A stretch of 64,000 nucleotides of DNA from Methanoculleus formosensis (GCF_025384765.1 NZ_VHLL01000003.1:228675-292674), one strand, 5' to 3'; counted from the first letter of the stretch, positions 35,330 through 44,766 are shown. Notes: generated from the letters alone by a model not told the origin. Numbers and translations: made by a program.

Positions 35330-35682
35330 GTCCCGCCCCTCCAGGAGCGTTGCCTGATCGGTGCTATGGCGTTTCTTTCTTAGATAGTTTTAGTTTCTGA
35401 CCGGGGATGCGCCGGGAAGGCTGTTGGTTCAAAGCGGCGTCGACAGACGAGCAGCCACGGGTGCCAGGATTGTTCTCGACCGCACGTGCCTCACGCGGAT
35501 TTTCCGTGGAAGTCGCACCTTTGGTATTCGAGTTCCTGCCCGTAGGACAGTCGCATTCCCTTAGAACGTCGTACCTTCGGCCAGCTGCCAGTCCAGGACC
35601 TCAGGTCTTCTCCGGCTCCGATTCTTCGCACCTCACGGTGCCCACGCTCCCGGCCTCCGATTAGTTGCGTAACGAACCATCG

Positions 35683-35780
35683 CCTATCGCCACGCACTGC
35701 CCCCGCCCTTTGGGGCGGGGGAGGAGGCCGGAGGCCGGGCGGGGTGGGGGTCGCAGGAAGAGCCTTACCGGGTAGAGACA
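35683..35780 (+). repeat. dispersed repeat family B, copy 2 (short)
   Basis: It contains TATCGCCACGCACTGCCCCC, the CCCCGCCC/GGGCGGGG hairpin, a GGAGGCCGGAGGCCGGGCGG block and the tail GAGCCTTACCGGGTAGAGAC. The upstream half found in copies 1 and 3 is missing here. Confidence 0.7.
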
Positions 35781-35849
35781 GGGGAGGGGGGATGCTCCCC
35801 CCTCCCCGTCAGCCCCTCCCCCAGTGGCGATATCCGGGGGGAATCCGTG
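35777..35849 (-). repeat. dispersed repeat family A, copy 3 (partial)
   Basis: In the orientation of copy 2 it has GGGAGGGG, CCCCCCTCCCC, CCCCTCCCCCAGTGGCGATA and then GGGGGGAATCCGTG. It lacks the TTGTCCCAAAA end. It abuts repeat B2, and both families share a GCGATA/TATCGC core. Confidence 0.55.
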
Positions 35850-36019
35850 TAAGGGCATGTGCAACCGGGAGGAATGTAAGCACCAGTGGGTGCGGGTTAC
35901 ATAGTCCGTCGTTTGAAGACTCAAGCCACTCCTGCTCCAGTTCTCCATTTCGCCGACCTCCCCAAACCTTCGCCCTCACCACACCCCCATGCCTTATTGA
36001 CATTCCACGACGCACTACT

Positions 36020-37423
36020 ATGGAGATGAGCCTCGAGAACGATCTGCAAAGAGCGGCGGATATCATCAATGAAGCGGAGTCGGTGACGGTCGTCTCCCAC
36101 ATCGACGCCGACGGCATCAGCACGGAAGCGATCCTCGCGCAGGCGCTCGCCCGCGAGGGTATCCCCGTCACGTCCGTCTTCGTCCGCCAGCTCGAGCCGA
36201 TGGCAATGCGTCACGTCCCAAAGGACGGCTCCCTGAAACTCTTCGCCGACCTCGGGGCAGGTCAGCAGAACCTTCTTGAGGAACACGGCCTTTCTGCCGA
36301 CGAGGTCCTGATTCTCGACCACCATGTCGGCCAGCCCTGCGGCACGCTCTACCCCCAGGTGAACACCCTCGATCACGGCATCACCCGGATGAGCGCCGCC
36401 GGCGTCGCCTACATGGTCGCGAAGGCGATCGATTCCACAAACATCGACCTCGCCAAACTCGCCGTCATCGGGAACGTCGGGGACATGATGGCCCGCGAGA
36501 ACTGCGGGCTGGTCGGCCCGGCACGCGAGATCGTCTCCGACGGGGTGGAATACGGCAACATCCTCGTGCGGGACCACGACCTGAACTGCTACGGGACATC
36601 CACCCGCCCGATCCACACCTGCCTCGGCTACTGCGACGACCCCTACATCGACGGGATCTCGAACAACACGAACGCCGCACTCCGGTTCCTTGAGAGACTC
36701 GGCGTCGAACTGAAGAACCCGCGGGGAGGGTGGCTCGTCTGGGAAGAGCTCCCGTTCGACGACCGGCGCACGATCATCAGCGCCCTCGTCCAGCAACTCA
36801 TCGCCTACGGGCGGGATACCGACCGCCTCCTCGCCGAGACCTACATATTCCCCGACGAGCCGGAGCGCACGCCGCTGCGGAACGCCTCCGAGTACGCCAC
36901 CCTCTTAAACGCCTGCGGCCGGTGGGCGAAACCTCGGACAGGGAGCAGCATCTGCCACGGGGAACGGGGGGAGGCCTACCGCGACGCTGAGCAGATGCTC
37001 GCCCACCACCGGACAGTCATCCGCGACCTGCTCCAGTACATCCTTGAAGCCGGCGTCACCGAACTCTCGCACCTCCAGTACATCCACACCGGCGACCGGT
37101 TCCCCGACACCATCGTCGGGATCGGGGCGGGGATGGCGCTTTCCAAACTGAACTGGAAGAAACCCATGATGGTGCTCTCCGCGATGGTGGACGAACCGGA
37201 GATGACGAAGGTCTCGATGCGGACGAACGAGTGGGCGATCGCCCGCGGAGTCGACCTTCAGGAGGCGCTCGTCGAGGCGGCGGCAGAGGTCGGCGGCGCA
37301 GGCGGCGGGCACCGGATCGCTGCCGGAGCATTCATTCCCCACGATACAGAAGAGGTGTTTGTTGATGGTGTCAACCGAATACTCAAACGACAGTTCGCTC
37401 AAGCGGATACGGACGATTGCTGA
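36020..37423 (+). CDS. DHH-family phosphoesterase (RecJ/GAN-like)
   Basis: A 467-aa protein with the DHH motifs SHIDADGIST and LILDHHVGQ and a C-terminal DHHA1 domain ending GGAGGGHRIAAGAF. The family includes RecJ-like single-strand nucleases and the archaeal GINS-associated nuclease, so a role in replication or repair is likely. The ATG at 36020 is preferred (36026 is also in frame), and homology starts here rather than at the upstream open frame. The PUA gene begins within its last 60 nt. Confidence 0.88.
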   Translation: MEMSLENDLQRAADIINEAESVTVVSHIDADGISTEAILAQALAREGIPVTSVFVRQLEPMAMRHVPKDGSLKLFADLGAGQQNLLEEHGLSADEVLILDHHVGQPCGTLYPQVNTLDHGITRMSAAGVAYMVAKAIDSTNIDLAKLAVIGNVGDMMARENCGLVGPAREIVSDGVEYGNILVRDHDLNCYGTSTRPIHTCLGYCDDPYIDGISNNTNAALRFLERLGVELKNPRGGWLVWEELPFDDRRTIISALVQQLIAYGRDTDRLLAETYIFPDEPERTPLRNASEYATLLNACGRWAKPRTGSSICHGERGEAYRDAEQMLAHHRTVIRDLLQYILEAGVTELSHLQYIHTGDRFPDTIVGIGAGMALSKLNWKKPMMVLSAMVDEPEMTKVSMRTNEWAIARGVDLQEALVEAAAEVGGAGGGHRIAAGAFIPHDTEEVFVDGVNRILKRQFAQADTDDC

Positions 37424-37850
37424 CTTCCAGTTCGGTGCCGGGGCCGGAGCCGCGGTCTTCCCCGACGACTGCGCCTTCCAGTTCTCCACGACCGGGCGCA
37501 TCCGCCAGGTGCGCCTCGGAAAGGAGAGGCTCGCGACGGTCAGGGCGCAGGACGGCCGCCTGACCCTCGGGATAGCCGCAGCGATGCGCCTTCGCGCCCA
37601 TCTCGCCCCCCCGGCCTACCGGGTCGTGGTGCAGGAAGACGTGGCGCCCTTCGTCGCGGACGGGAAGAACGCGATGGCAAAACACGTCGTCACTGCCGAC
37701 GAGGGTATCCGCCCCGGCGACGAGGTGCTGGTGGTGACGGCGGACGACGTCCTCCTCGCCACCGGGGCGGCGCTGCTCTCCGGGCGGGAGATGCTGGCAT
37801 TTAATTACGGTGTAGCGGTAAAAGTACGGCAAGGAAGAGGATCCACATGA
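37365..37850 (+). CDS. PUA-domain RNA-binding protein
   Basis: A 161-aa protein whose second half (about 80-158) is a PUA domain: VVVQEDVAPFVADGKNAMAK, then GDEVLVVTADDVLLATGAAL. PUA domains bind modified or structured RNA. The N-terminal part resembles the domain preceding PUA in archaeosine tRNA-guanine transglycosylases. The ATG at 37365 is chosen for GAGGTG upstream. It overlaps the DHH gene by 59 nt and the NAC gene by 4 nt. Confidence 0.82.
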   Translation: MVSTEYSNDSSLKRIRTIADFQFGAGAGAAVFPDDCAFQFSTTGRIRQVRLGKERLATVRAQDGRLTLGIAAAMRLRAHLAPPAYRVVVQEDVAPFVADGKNAMAKHVVTADEGIRPGDEVLVVTADDVLLATGAALLSGREMLAFNYGVAVKVRQGRGST

Positions 37851-38188
37851 TGCCTGGAAAGATAAACCCGAAGAAGATGAAGCAGATGATGAAGCAGATG
37901 GGCATGGAGATGGAGGAGATCGAGGGCGTCGAGAGGGTCGTCATCTACACGCCCGCGGGAAACTACGTCTTTGACGATGCCCAGGTCGTCGCGACCACCA
38001 TGCAGGGGACCACCTCCTACCAGATCACCGGGGATGCCCGGTTCGAGGAGGCCGTCCCGGAGATCCCCGACGACGACGTCGCCCTCGTCGCATCGCAGAC
38101 CGGGGCAACCGAGGAGGCCGCGCGGGCGGCGCTCGTCGAGACCCGCGGCGATATCGCCGAAGCGATCCTGAAACTCGCGCAGCAATGA
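37847..38188 (+). CDS. nac: nascent polypeptide-associated complex protein
   Basis: A 113-aa ribosome-associated chaperone. It has a Met/Lys-rich N-terminal helix, the NAC domain (RVVIYTPAGNYVFDDAQVVA) and a C-terminal UBA domain (VALVASQTGATEEAARAALV). Archaeal NAC is a homodimer. The start may be 37847 or the adjacent ATG at 37850. It overlaps PUA and TrmI genes by 4 nt each. Confidence 0.95.
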   Translation: MMPGKINPKKMKQMMKQMGMEMEEIEGVERVVIYTPAGNYVFDDAQVVATTMQGTTSYQITGDARFEEAVPEIPDDDVALVASQTGATEEAARAALVETRGDIAEAILKLAQQ

Positions 38189-38910
38189 TCGAGACGGGCG
38201 AACGCCTCCTGCTCGTCGGTGAGGACCGCGAGCACTTCGTGACGGCGGGCGAAGGAAAGTTCTCCACCGACCGGGGGATGATCGATCTTGCGGCGCTCGT
38301 GGGCATGAACCCGGGAGGCGAGATCCGGACTCACCTCGATATCCCGTTCACGGTGCTGCGCCCCCGGCCGACCGACTTCTTCGTCCACGCAAAACGGAGC
38401 GGAGCGCCCATGCTCCCCAAGGACATCGGCATGGTGATCGCCTACACGGGGATGAACCGCGACGACCATGTCCTCGACGCCGGAACCGGGAGCGGCGTCG
38501 CCGCGATCTACTTCGGGAGCATCGCCCGGAGCGTGAAGACCTACGAGGTGCGACCGGAGTTCGCCCGGATCGCCGAGAAGAACATCAAGAACGCCCGCCT
38601 CGACAACGTCGAGGTGGTCGCTGCCGATATGCTTGACGCGACCGGCGAGTTCGACGTCGTCCATCTCGACCTCACGATAACCCCGGCACACATGGAGCAC
38701 GCCTTCTCGCTCCTCTCGCCCGGCGGCTATCTCTCCTGCTACACGCCGTTCCTCGAGCACACGTTCGTCGCGCTCGATGCCGCAGCGCCGCTCTTCCGCG
38801 ACGTTCACTGCTACGAGTGCATGGAACGGGAACTGACGCGCTCCGCTCGGGGGACCCGGCCATCGACCAGGGTCGGCCACAGCGGCTACATCACGGTCGC
38901 AAGGAAGTGA
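38185..38910 (+). CDS. trmI: tRNA (adenine-N1)-methyltransferase TrmI
   Basis: A 241-aa SAM-dependent enzyme that methylates A57/A58 of archaeal tRNA. The N-terminal beta-rich domain precedes VLDAGTGSGVAAIYFG (SAM binding). The catalytic Asp lies in VVHLDLT. Its gene ends the DHH-PUA-NAC-TrmI operon and is followed by an oligo-T run. Confidence 0.93.
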   Translation: MIETGERLLLVGEDREHFVTAGEGKFSTDRGMIDLAALVGMNPGGEIRTHLDIPFTVLRPRPTDFFVHAKRSGAPMLPKDIGMVIAYTGMNRDDHVLDAGTGSGVAAIYFGSIARSVKTYEVRPEFARIAEKNIKNARLDNVEVVAADMLDATGEFDVVHLDLTITPAHMEHAFSLLSPGGYLSCYTPFLEHTFVALDAAAPLFRDVHCYECMERELTRSARGTRPSTRVGHSGYITVARK

Positions 38911-38933
38911 AAGCAGGTAAAAAATAAAATTCG

Positions 38934-38940
38934 TTTTTTT
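38934..38940 (+). terminator. oligo-T terminator after trmI
   Basis: Seven consecutive T follow an A-rich spacer about 24 nt after the stop. The neighbouring gene ends just beyond on the other strand. The assignment rests on position only. Confidence 0.4.
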
Positions 38941-38959
38941 CCAAACAGGAGCACCCGCT

Positions 38960-39253
38960 TCACTTGATAAGAATTTCAGCGGACACTTTGATGGGATTTA
39001 CCGGGGATATTCGTCCGTTATTATTGGTAAGCATTACGCCTGAGAAGAATGCGGTAATGGATTTGTAATCATCTGATTCGAGTATAAAGTAGAACGCATG
39101 CTCAGTTGGACAGGAATACGCTCCGTGAACCTTTATGCCCAATTTTTTCGCTGAATCCTCCATTCCATCGATCCAGAGCCTGACTTCAGGAGCGAATTCC
39201 TTCCTTGCAAGACAGAGTTCAGGCGGATGTACGAGAGTAGCCACAAACATCAT
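38960..39253 (-). CDS. small alpha/beta protein, DUF3303-like
   Basis: A 97-aa protein starting MMFVATLVHPPELCLARKE and containing GAYSCPTEHAFYFILESDDY. The strand-helix-strand pattern fits a dimeric alpha-beta barrel of the DUF3303 type, but similarity is judged by eye. The ATG at 39253 is chosen for GGTGAG just upstream. The gene stands alone. Confidence 0.6.
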   Translation of the reverse strand: MMFVATLVHPPELCLARKEFAPEVRLWIDGMEDSAKKLGIKVHGAYSCPTEHAFYFILESDDYKSITAFFSGVMLTNNNGRISPVNPIKVSAEILIK

Positions 39254-39561
39254 GGTTCTCACCACACCCCAGAACACTATCGTGCTTTATAATACCATTA
39301 CCCACCATGGGATCCGGGCTTCGGCCAAGACCCTTGAAGCAGTTCGTGAACAGACGAGAAAGGTGGTTGATCGACTGTTGCAGGGTTACGGGAGGGCGAG
39401 CGCCCAGTCCCTGCAGCGTACGACGTGGTCATGTTAACCCACCTCCGGCAGGGTACATTGCGGGGGATGAACGTGATCCTGACGAAGGGGCGCCATATCC
39501 ACCCCCATGCGGAGGAGGCCCCATTATCATGCCGCCAACGAACCCTGCCAGATAGGGGGTC

Positions 39562-39747
39562 TCATTCCTTCAGCGGGTGTTCCCACCCGGTATAGCCGCA
39601 GTAGATGCAGCAGTCCCCATCGCAGTGCCTGCACCTCTGCGATGGCTGCGGCACCATCACCGTGCCTTTTTTGTTGCAGTACATGCACCCGGCCCCCTCG
39701 CAGTGGCAGCAGACCTCAGGCGCGTACTCTACATTCTCCTCAGACAT
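39562..39747 (-). CDS. small CxxC-rich zinc-binding protein
   Basis: A 61-aa protein in which 11 residues are cysteine. It has EVCCHCEGAGCMYCNKKG in the first half and QRCRHCDGDCCIYCGYTGWE in the second. The two similar halves look like tandem DnaJ-type or treble zinc knuckles. GGAGC precedes the ATG at a normal distance. No family is recognised. It may bind zinc and mediate protein or nucleic-acid contacts. Confidence 0.7.
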   Translation of the reverse strand: MSEENVEYAPEVCCHCEGAGCMYCNKKGTVMVPQPSQRCRHCDGDCCIYCGYTGWEHPLKE

Positions 39748-39929
39748 GTGCTCCAGCTCCAGATGGTAGTATGAGGCGGGCGGAGATGAGAAAGGTTGTC
39801 ATGGGGGTAGACCCACGCACCAAAAAAAGGTATTAGTGGGTGCGCGGCGAACCATTATGCAGGAGAGGAAGGGGGCGGAACAATCCGGGTTCCTGTGCCG
39901 GATCAGATGCCCCGGAAGGTAGCCGCACG

Positions 39930-40826
39930 ATGTACCACATTATCTCTATTCGCGATTTTGAGAGGAGTGATCTCGATCACCTGCTTGACCGGGCGCAGGA
40001 GTTCGACACCGGCAATTACCGGCCCGGACTGCTTGACGACAAACTCCTGGCGCTTCTTTTCTTCGAGCCCAGCACCAGAACGAGGATGTCGTTTGCGGCG
40101 GCCATGGGCCGGCTCGGCGGGAAGTCGATCAGTGTCGATTCCGTAGAGGCGAGTTCCATCGTCAAGGGAGAGACGCTCGCAGACACCATCCGGGTGATCA
40201 GCAGTTACGTGGACGCCGTCGTGCTCCGCCACCCAAAGGAAGGGGCGGCGCGGCTCGCGAGCGAGTTCACCTCGGTGCCGGTCATCAACGCCGGCGACGG
40301 CGCGGGGCAGCACCCAAGCCAGACGCTGCTCGACCTCTACACCATCAGGCAGTCGATGCCGATCGACGGGATCGACGTCGGGCTTTTAGGGGATCTCCGC
40401 TACGGCAGGACGGCGCACTCGCTCGCGCTCGCCCTCTCTCTCTACGACGTCACGCTGCACACGGTCGCACCCGGAGGGCTCGAGATGCCGGCGAACATCA
40501 CCCTTGAACTCCGGGAGCGCGGTATGGAGGTCATCGAGCACCCGAGCGTCGAGGAGGCGATCCGGGAACTCGACGTCCTCTACGTCACGAGGATCCAGCG
40601 CGAACGGTTCCCGGACTCGGCATCCTACTACGACGTCGCGTCCAGTTACCGGATCACGACCGACCTGCTCGACGACGTGAAAGAGCGGCTGATGATCCTC
40701 CACCCGCTCCCGCGCGCGGGAGAGATCGATCCGGCGGTGGACTGCACGCCGTACGCGCGCTACTTCGAGCAGGCGAGGAACGGTGTTCCCGTCAGGATGG
40801 CGCTCCTCCACGAGGTGATGAAATGA
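39930..40826 (+). CDS. pyrB: aspartate carbamoyltransferase catalytic subunit
   Basis: A 298-aa enzyme of pyrimidine synthesis. The carbamoyl-phosphate site is FEPSTRTRMSF, with HPSQTLLDLYTI and HPLPRAGEI further on. The ATG at 39930 is chosen because homology starts MYHIISI and GGAAGGT lies upstream; an in-frame start 90 nt earlier is not protein-like. Its stop overlaps the ATG of pyrI by 4 nt. Confidence 0.96.
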   Translation: MYHIISIRDFERSDLDHLLDRAQEFDTGNYRPGLLDDKLLALLFFEPSTRTRMSFAAAMGRLGGKSISVDSVEASSIVKGETLADTIRVISSYVDAVVLRHPKEGAARLASEFTSVPVINAGDGAGQHPSQTLLDLYTIRQSMPIDGIDVGLLGDLRYGRTAHSLALALSLYDVTLHTVAPGGLEMPANITLELRERGMEVIEHPSVEEAIRELDVLYVTRIQRERFPDSASYYDVASSYRITTDLLDDVKERLMILHPLPRAGEIDPAVDCTPYARYFEQARNGVPVRMALLHEVMK

Positions 40827-41290
40827 GCAGGAAAGACCCGTCGGGAGGGCTGATCATCAGCCCCATCAAGAACGGCACCGTCATCGACCATATCACCGCC
40901 GGCGAGGCGCTGAACGTGCTTCGGATCCTCGGGATCACCGGGTCGACCCGGGAATGCCTGAGCATCGCGACGAACGTCAAGAGTGAATGGATGGGGACGA
41001 AGGATATCGTCAAGGTCGAGAACCGGGAACTCCGCGCGGAGGAGGTCGACCGGATCGCCCTGCTTGCGCCGCATGCGAAGATCAACATCATCCGGGACTA
41101 CAAGGTCGTGGAGAAGAAGGGCGTGGAGATCCCGGAGGTCCTCAGGGGCGTGGTCAGGTGCCCGAACCCCGGTTGCATCACGAACACGAACGAGCCTGTC
41201 GCGAGCACGTTCGAGGTGCTCGACAAGGGCCTGCACTGCCTCTACTGCGACTGGCTGATCAAGGACGATATCGCAAACCACATCATCTGA
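40823..41290 (+). CDS. pyrI: aspartate carbamoyltransferase regulatory subunit
   Basis: A 155-aa regulatory subunit that binds nucleotide effectors (N-terminal domain, VIDHITAGEALNVLRILGIT) and contacts PyrB through a zinc domain (CPNPGC...CLYC). It is coupled to pyrB. The 3' end overlaps the convergent adenylyltransferase by 8 nt. Confidence 0.96.
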   Translation: MSRKDPSGGLIISPIKNGTVIDHITAGEALNVLRILGITGSTRECLSIATNVKSEWMGTKDIVKVENRELRAEEVDRIALLAPHAKINIIRDYKVVEKKGVEIPEVLRGVVRCPNPGCITNTNEPVASTFEVLDKGLHCLYCDWLIKDDIANHII

Positions 41291-41741
41291 TCAGGCGTCC
41301 GTGCCGGTCGATCTCCCCCCGGTAGATCCGGGTGCTTGAGATCCGCCGGCCGTCTTCGGCGAGAACGCACGAGATCTCGTGGAGATCTACTTTTCTCTTC
41401 CCCCGCTCGCGCCGGAGTTCGTTGATCTCAACGGCGACCGGGAAGGTCTCCTCGGAGACTACCAGGATCTCGAAGTCCGCGTCGAGAGCGGTCCCGTAGC
41501 GGTCGGTGAGCGGTATGACCGTCCACGTCGCGGTGTAGCCGTGTTCGCGAATAAATAACGTGATGTTCTCAAGCCGTTTTTCGTAGGTGTGGACGGGATG
41601 CACCTTTGCACCGGCAAACTCATCGGTCGTCAATCCGATGATCACCTCTCCATCGGGCCCGGCGAGTTCGAAGGAGCGGGAGAGGAGTTTCCGGTGCCCG
41701 GCATGCAGGGGATCGAACGTCCCCCCGACCATCACTTTCAT
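41283..41741 (-). CDS. archaeal phosphopantetheine adenylyltransferase
   Basis: A 152-aa nucleotidyltransferase of the COG1019 family, which makes dephospho-CoA in archaea. The T/HxGH motif is GGTFDPLHAGHRKLL, and the second motif is RRISSTRIYRGEID. Length and motifs fit archaeal CoaD rather than FAD synthetase. It stands alone, convergent with pyrI. Confidence 0.9.
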   Translation of the reverse strand: MKVMVGGTFDPLHAGHRKLLSRSFELAGPDGEVIIGLTTDEFAGAKVHPVHTYEKRLENITLFIREHGYTATWTVIPLTDRYGTALDADFEILVVSEETFPVAVEINELRRERGKRKVDLHEISCVLAEDGRRISSTRIYRGEIDRHGRLIR

Positions 41742-41902
41742 CCAGAGGCGTTAGCCGCGAGGGGTTTTATGGGTAGTGATCGGTGGTGAGTGCGGGTTCG
41801 TCAGAACCGGAGCATGAGCGCCGGGAGGGGCGCCATCTCCGGTCGCCACGGTTCGCGATACTCGCCGGGCACGGCAAAAGGGAGAGAGCCTCTCCGACCG
41901 CG

Positions 41903-42736
41903 TCAATACTTGTACCAGCGCCCCTTCTCGTCGTACTCTCCCTGCTGCACCTGCGGAGCTCCTGCATGGTTCTTGAAGAAACTCGCCTTGTAGGCATAGA
42001 GGAAGACCGAGAAGAGCACGATCACGACAGCATAGACGATCGCGGTGATCCATATCCCTTCCGTCCCGATGAGCGCGAGGAGGTCCTCCGGCATCACTGC
42101 CTGGAGTTCTTCGGGGCTCATGGTGGTGAGCGGTTCGAGTTTCTCCACGAGGAGTGCCGTCCAGGCAAAGAGGCCGAAAAACCCGAGCGCTGCAAAGGCC
42201 ACGATGTTCACCAGATAGAAGACGAGAACGCTGCCGATGTTGTTCATGACGAACTCGACGCTCCGCCGGATCGACTCAAAGACGCCCGTCTCTTCAAAGA
42301 CCGCCACGGCGTCGTAGAAGAACGTGAAGAAGGCGATCGAGAGGATGACCCCGAAGAGGAGCGGGGTCACGGTTGCGGCGGCTCCGGCGCTGATGAACGC
42401 GAGCGGTATCGCGAGCAGGATGAGGGTCAGGATGATTGCGAAGAAGATGACCAGTGACGGGAGGAGTATCCGGAAGTAGTAGGTCTTCCCCGACTCTACG
42501 AACGCACCGACGGAGAAGTTCTCCGCGCGGATCGTGCCGTAGACGCCGCCGACCAGAAACGGCATCACGAGAACCTGCAGGAGTGCCAGGGGCTGCGTGT
42601 AGAACGCCCCGCCGTAGAGGGGGATGACGAGGTTGAGAACCGCGAGAACGCCCATGACACCCCCGATCAGCCAGAGGATTGGGTGCTGCCGGAGGAGCCC
42701 GGCAGCACCGGTGATCGATTCGAGCGTCATGCTCAC
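41903..42736 (-). CDS. DUF4013-like integral membrane protein
   Basis: A 277-aa protein with five to six transmembrane helices (for example 22-42, 90-115, 120-145, 165-200 and 225-250) and a short charged tail. The repeated small-residue helices and IRRSVEFVMNNIGSVLVFYL segment resemble the DUF4013/DUF7847 archaeal membrane family. Function unknown. It overlaps the COG1751 gene by 4 nt if started at 42736 (42730 is also possible). Confidence 0.65.
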   Translation of the reverse strand: MSMTLESITGAAGLLRQHPILWLIGGVMGVLAVLNLVIPLYGGAFYTQPLALLQVLVMPFLVGGVYGTIRAENFSVGAFVESGKTYYFRILLPSLVIFFAIILTLILLAIPLAFISAGAAATVTPLLFGVILSIAFFTFFYDAVAVFEETGVFESIRRSVEFVMNNIGSVLVFYLVNIVAFAALGFFGLFAWTALLVEKLEPLTTMSPEELQAVMPEDLLALIGTEGIWITAIVYAVVIVLFSVFLYAYKASFFKNHAGAPQVQQGEYDEKGRWYKY

Positions 42737-43323
42737 CGGTTCCTCGGCATGGCGACGATCTCGCGCACCTGCAGGTCGAAGAACGTTGCGGTATGCGCGG
42801 GACGGATGACGCAGACGGTATCGGCCCCGGTCGCGGTGCCTCCGACCGCGACCACCTCTTCATCGACCCCGACCGCGCCCTGGTCGGCCGCGATGAGGAC
42901 GCACTCCACCGCGACCTTCAGGCCGATCGCAATCGTCCGTCGCAGGGCCTCGGCGATCGCTTCCGTGCGGGAACTCCCGCCGAGTCTCGATGAACGGGAT
43001 ATCGCCCGCTCGAGCCCGGAGAGCGCGTGCGTGCCGGTGACGATCTTCGCACCTCCCGCCCGGAGCGTCTCGGCCGCCTCCGGCGAGAACTCCCACTCGC
43101 CGGGTTTCGAGAACCCGACCGCGTGGGTGACGACGATCAGTTCGAGGTCGCTCCCCGCCATAGCGTCCCGGAAGGCAAGCGCCGTCCGGCCGCTGCTGCT
43201 CGCGACGACGATCTTTTTGAGGCTGAGTTCCCGCGCCCGCTCGACGGCGAACCGGGCGGCGTCGCGGGTGTTCTCTACGCCCGGCGCATCGAAGTAGTAG
43301 GTATTCCGGGTTACGAAACTCAT
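42733..43323 (-). CDS. pyruvate kinase alpha/beta-domain protein (COG1751)
   Basis: A 196-aa protein resembling the C-terminal domain of pyruvate kinase on its own: IVVASSSGRTALAFRDAM, LIVVTHAVGFSKPGEWEFSP and ECVLIAADQGAVGVDEEVVA. The family has no established reaction. It has no kinase catalytic domain. It probably forms a unit with the membrane protein downstream. Confidence 0.8.
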   Translation of the reverse strand: MSFVTRNTYYFDAPGVENTRDAARFAVERARELSLKKIVVASSSGRTALAFRDAMAGSDLELIVVTHAVGFSKPGEWEFSPEAAETLRAGGAKIVTGTHALSGLERAISRSSRLGGSSRTEAIAEALRRTIAIGLKVAVECVLIAADQGAVGVDEEVVAVGGTATGADTVCVIRPAHTATFFDLQVREIVAMPRNR

Positions 43324-43477
43324 GCAATCATGTTGTCGCTGCTCCTAATTGAACCTCCCATACCAAGTGGTGGGGGCTGCAACGGGACGGCCAGGGCCGC
43401 TATGCCGGGGAAAGAAGGTGATATAATGGTGGATAGCCCAACACTACTCTCAGCCTAACGGCGCGGCAGGAGTTCTC

Positions 43478-44647
43478 ATGATTACACTCGCCATTGCAGG
43501 AAAACCAAACTGTGGAAAATCGACGTTTTTCAGGGCGGCGACCCTTGCCCAGGTTGAGATCGCCAATTACCCGTTCACGACCATCGACGCAAACCACGGC
43601 GTCGCGTACGTCCGGACAGCCTGCCCGTGCCGGGAGATGCAGGTTCCGTGCGAGAACTGCCGGGACGGGGTCAGGTTCATCCCGGTCGGGCTGATCGATG
43701 TGGCGGGGCTCGTCCCCGAGGCGCACCTCGGGCGGGGGCTCGGCAACCAGTTCCTCGACAACCTCCGGCAGGCGGACGCCATCATCCAGGTCGTCGATGC
43801 CAGCGGGGCGACGGATGCCGAGGGGAACCCGATCGATATCGGCTCGCGCGACCCCGTAAAGGATATCGAGTTCCTCCAGTACGAGATGTCGATGTGGATG
43901 TACGGCATCCTCTCGCGGAACTGGGCGAAACTCCTGCGGCAGGCTCAGGCGAGGGACTTCTCGCTCGAGGCGGCGGTCGCCGAGGTCTTTGCCGGTCTCG
44001 GGATCGCCTACGAGCACGTCCGCGACGCCACCGGGGCGGTCAAGATCGAACTCCGGACGGCAGGGGAGGAAGACCTGGTCCGGTTCTGCCGGGAGTTGAT
44101 GGCGATCAGCAAGCCGATGCTGATCGTCGGGAACAAGGCCGACCAGGCGCCGCCGGAGTGCCTTGAGCGGCTCAGAAATCACGATGTCGTCTTTGCAAGC
44201 GCTGCAGGCGAACTTGTGCTTCGGATGGCCGCAGAGGGGAAGTTCATCCGCTATCTCCCCGGCGATGGGAGTTTCACCGAGAGTCCGGGAGCGAACCTCA
44301 GCGCCGCGCAGCGTGCCGGGCTCGCGAAGGTCGCGGAGTTCATGCAGAAGTTCGACGGCACCGGCGTTCAGAAGGCGCTGGACGCCGCGGTCTTCGACCT
44401 CCTCGACCGGATCGTCGTCTTCCCGGTCGAGGACGAGCACAAACTCACCGACGGCAAGGGGAGGGTTCTCCCCGACGCGTTCCTCATGAAGCGCGGGTCG
44501 ACCCCCCGCGACCTCGCCTTCCAGGTTCACACCGATATCGGCGAAGGGTTCCTGTATGCCATCGACGCAAAGACCGGGATGCGGATCAAGGACACCCAGG
44601 AACTGAAGAACGGCGACATCATCAAGATCGTCAGCGTCCGAAAGTAA
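43478..44647 (+). CDS. OBG-family GTPase, YchF-like
   Basis: A 389-aa P-loop GTPase/ATPase associated with ribosomes. Motifs are AGKPNCGKSTFF (residues 7-18), DVAGLVPEAHLGRGLGNQF (G3) and a VGNKAD G4 motif, with the C-terminal TGS domain ending GDIIKIVSVRK. The NKxD-type G4 and the Cys-rich insert ACPCREMQVPCENC are the archaeal variant of this family. It is a second OBG GTPase beside the DRG protein at 8461. Confidence 0.93.
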   Translation: MITLAIAGKPNCGKSTFFRAATLAQVEIANYPFTTIDANHGVAYVRTACPCREMQVPCENCRDGVRFIPVGLIDVAGLVPEAHLGRGLGNQFLDNLRQADAIIQVVDASGATDAEGNPIDIGSRDPVKDIEFLQYEMSMWMYGILSRNWAKLLRQAQARDFSLEAAVAEVFAGLGIAYEHVRDATGAVKIELRTAGEEDLVRFCRELMAISKPMLIVGNKADQAPPECLERLRNHDVVFASAAGELVLRMAAEGKFIRYLPGDGSFTESPGANLSAAQRAGLAKVAEFMQKFDGTGVQKALDAAVFDLLDRIVVFPVEDEHKLTDGKGRVLPDAFLMKRGSTPRDLAFQVHTDIGEGFLYAIDAKTGMRIKDTQELKNGDIIKIVSVRK

Positions 44648-44734
44648 CCGGGGGCACGGGGAGGCGGGACGCCTCTCCTCCGCGCCCCGGGGAGCGAACC
44701 GACGCCTCCCGCGAACCAGTGCAGATCGGCAGGC

Positions 44735-44742
44735 ATTTATAT
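44735..44742 (+). promoter_or_regulatory. TATA box of the 106-aa protein gene
   Basis: TTTATATG is centred about 28 nt before the ATG at 44767, the distance expected for a leaderless transcript. Confidence 0.5.
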
Positions 44743-44766
44743 GACCTTGAGAAATATTCGATCATC

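Larger units (their letters stand above)
35330..36019. other. gene-free region with repeats B2 and A3
   Basis: 690 nt between divergent nnr and the DHH gene. Repeat B2 (35683-35780) and repeat A3 (35777-35849) sit end to end. The start of the region is AT-rich around 35380-35395 and may hold the nnr promoter. TGCCTTATTGACAT near 35991 may serve the DHH gene. Confidence 0.55.

Noticed and set aside
35407..35664. 85-codon plus-strand frame in the nnr-DHH gap
   Set aside because: No start context, no domain and an irregular composition; considered spacer.
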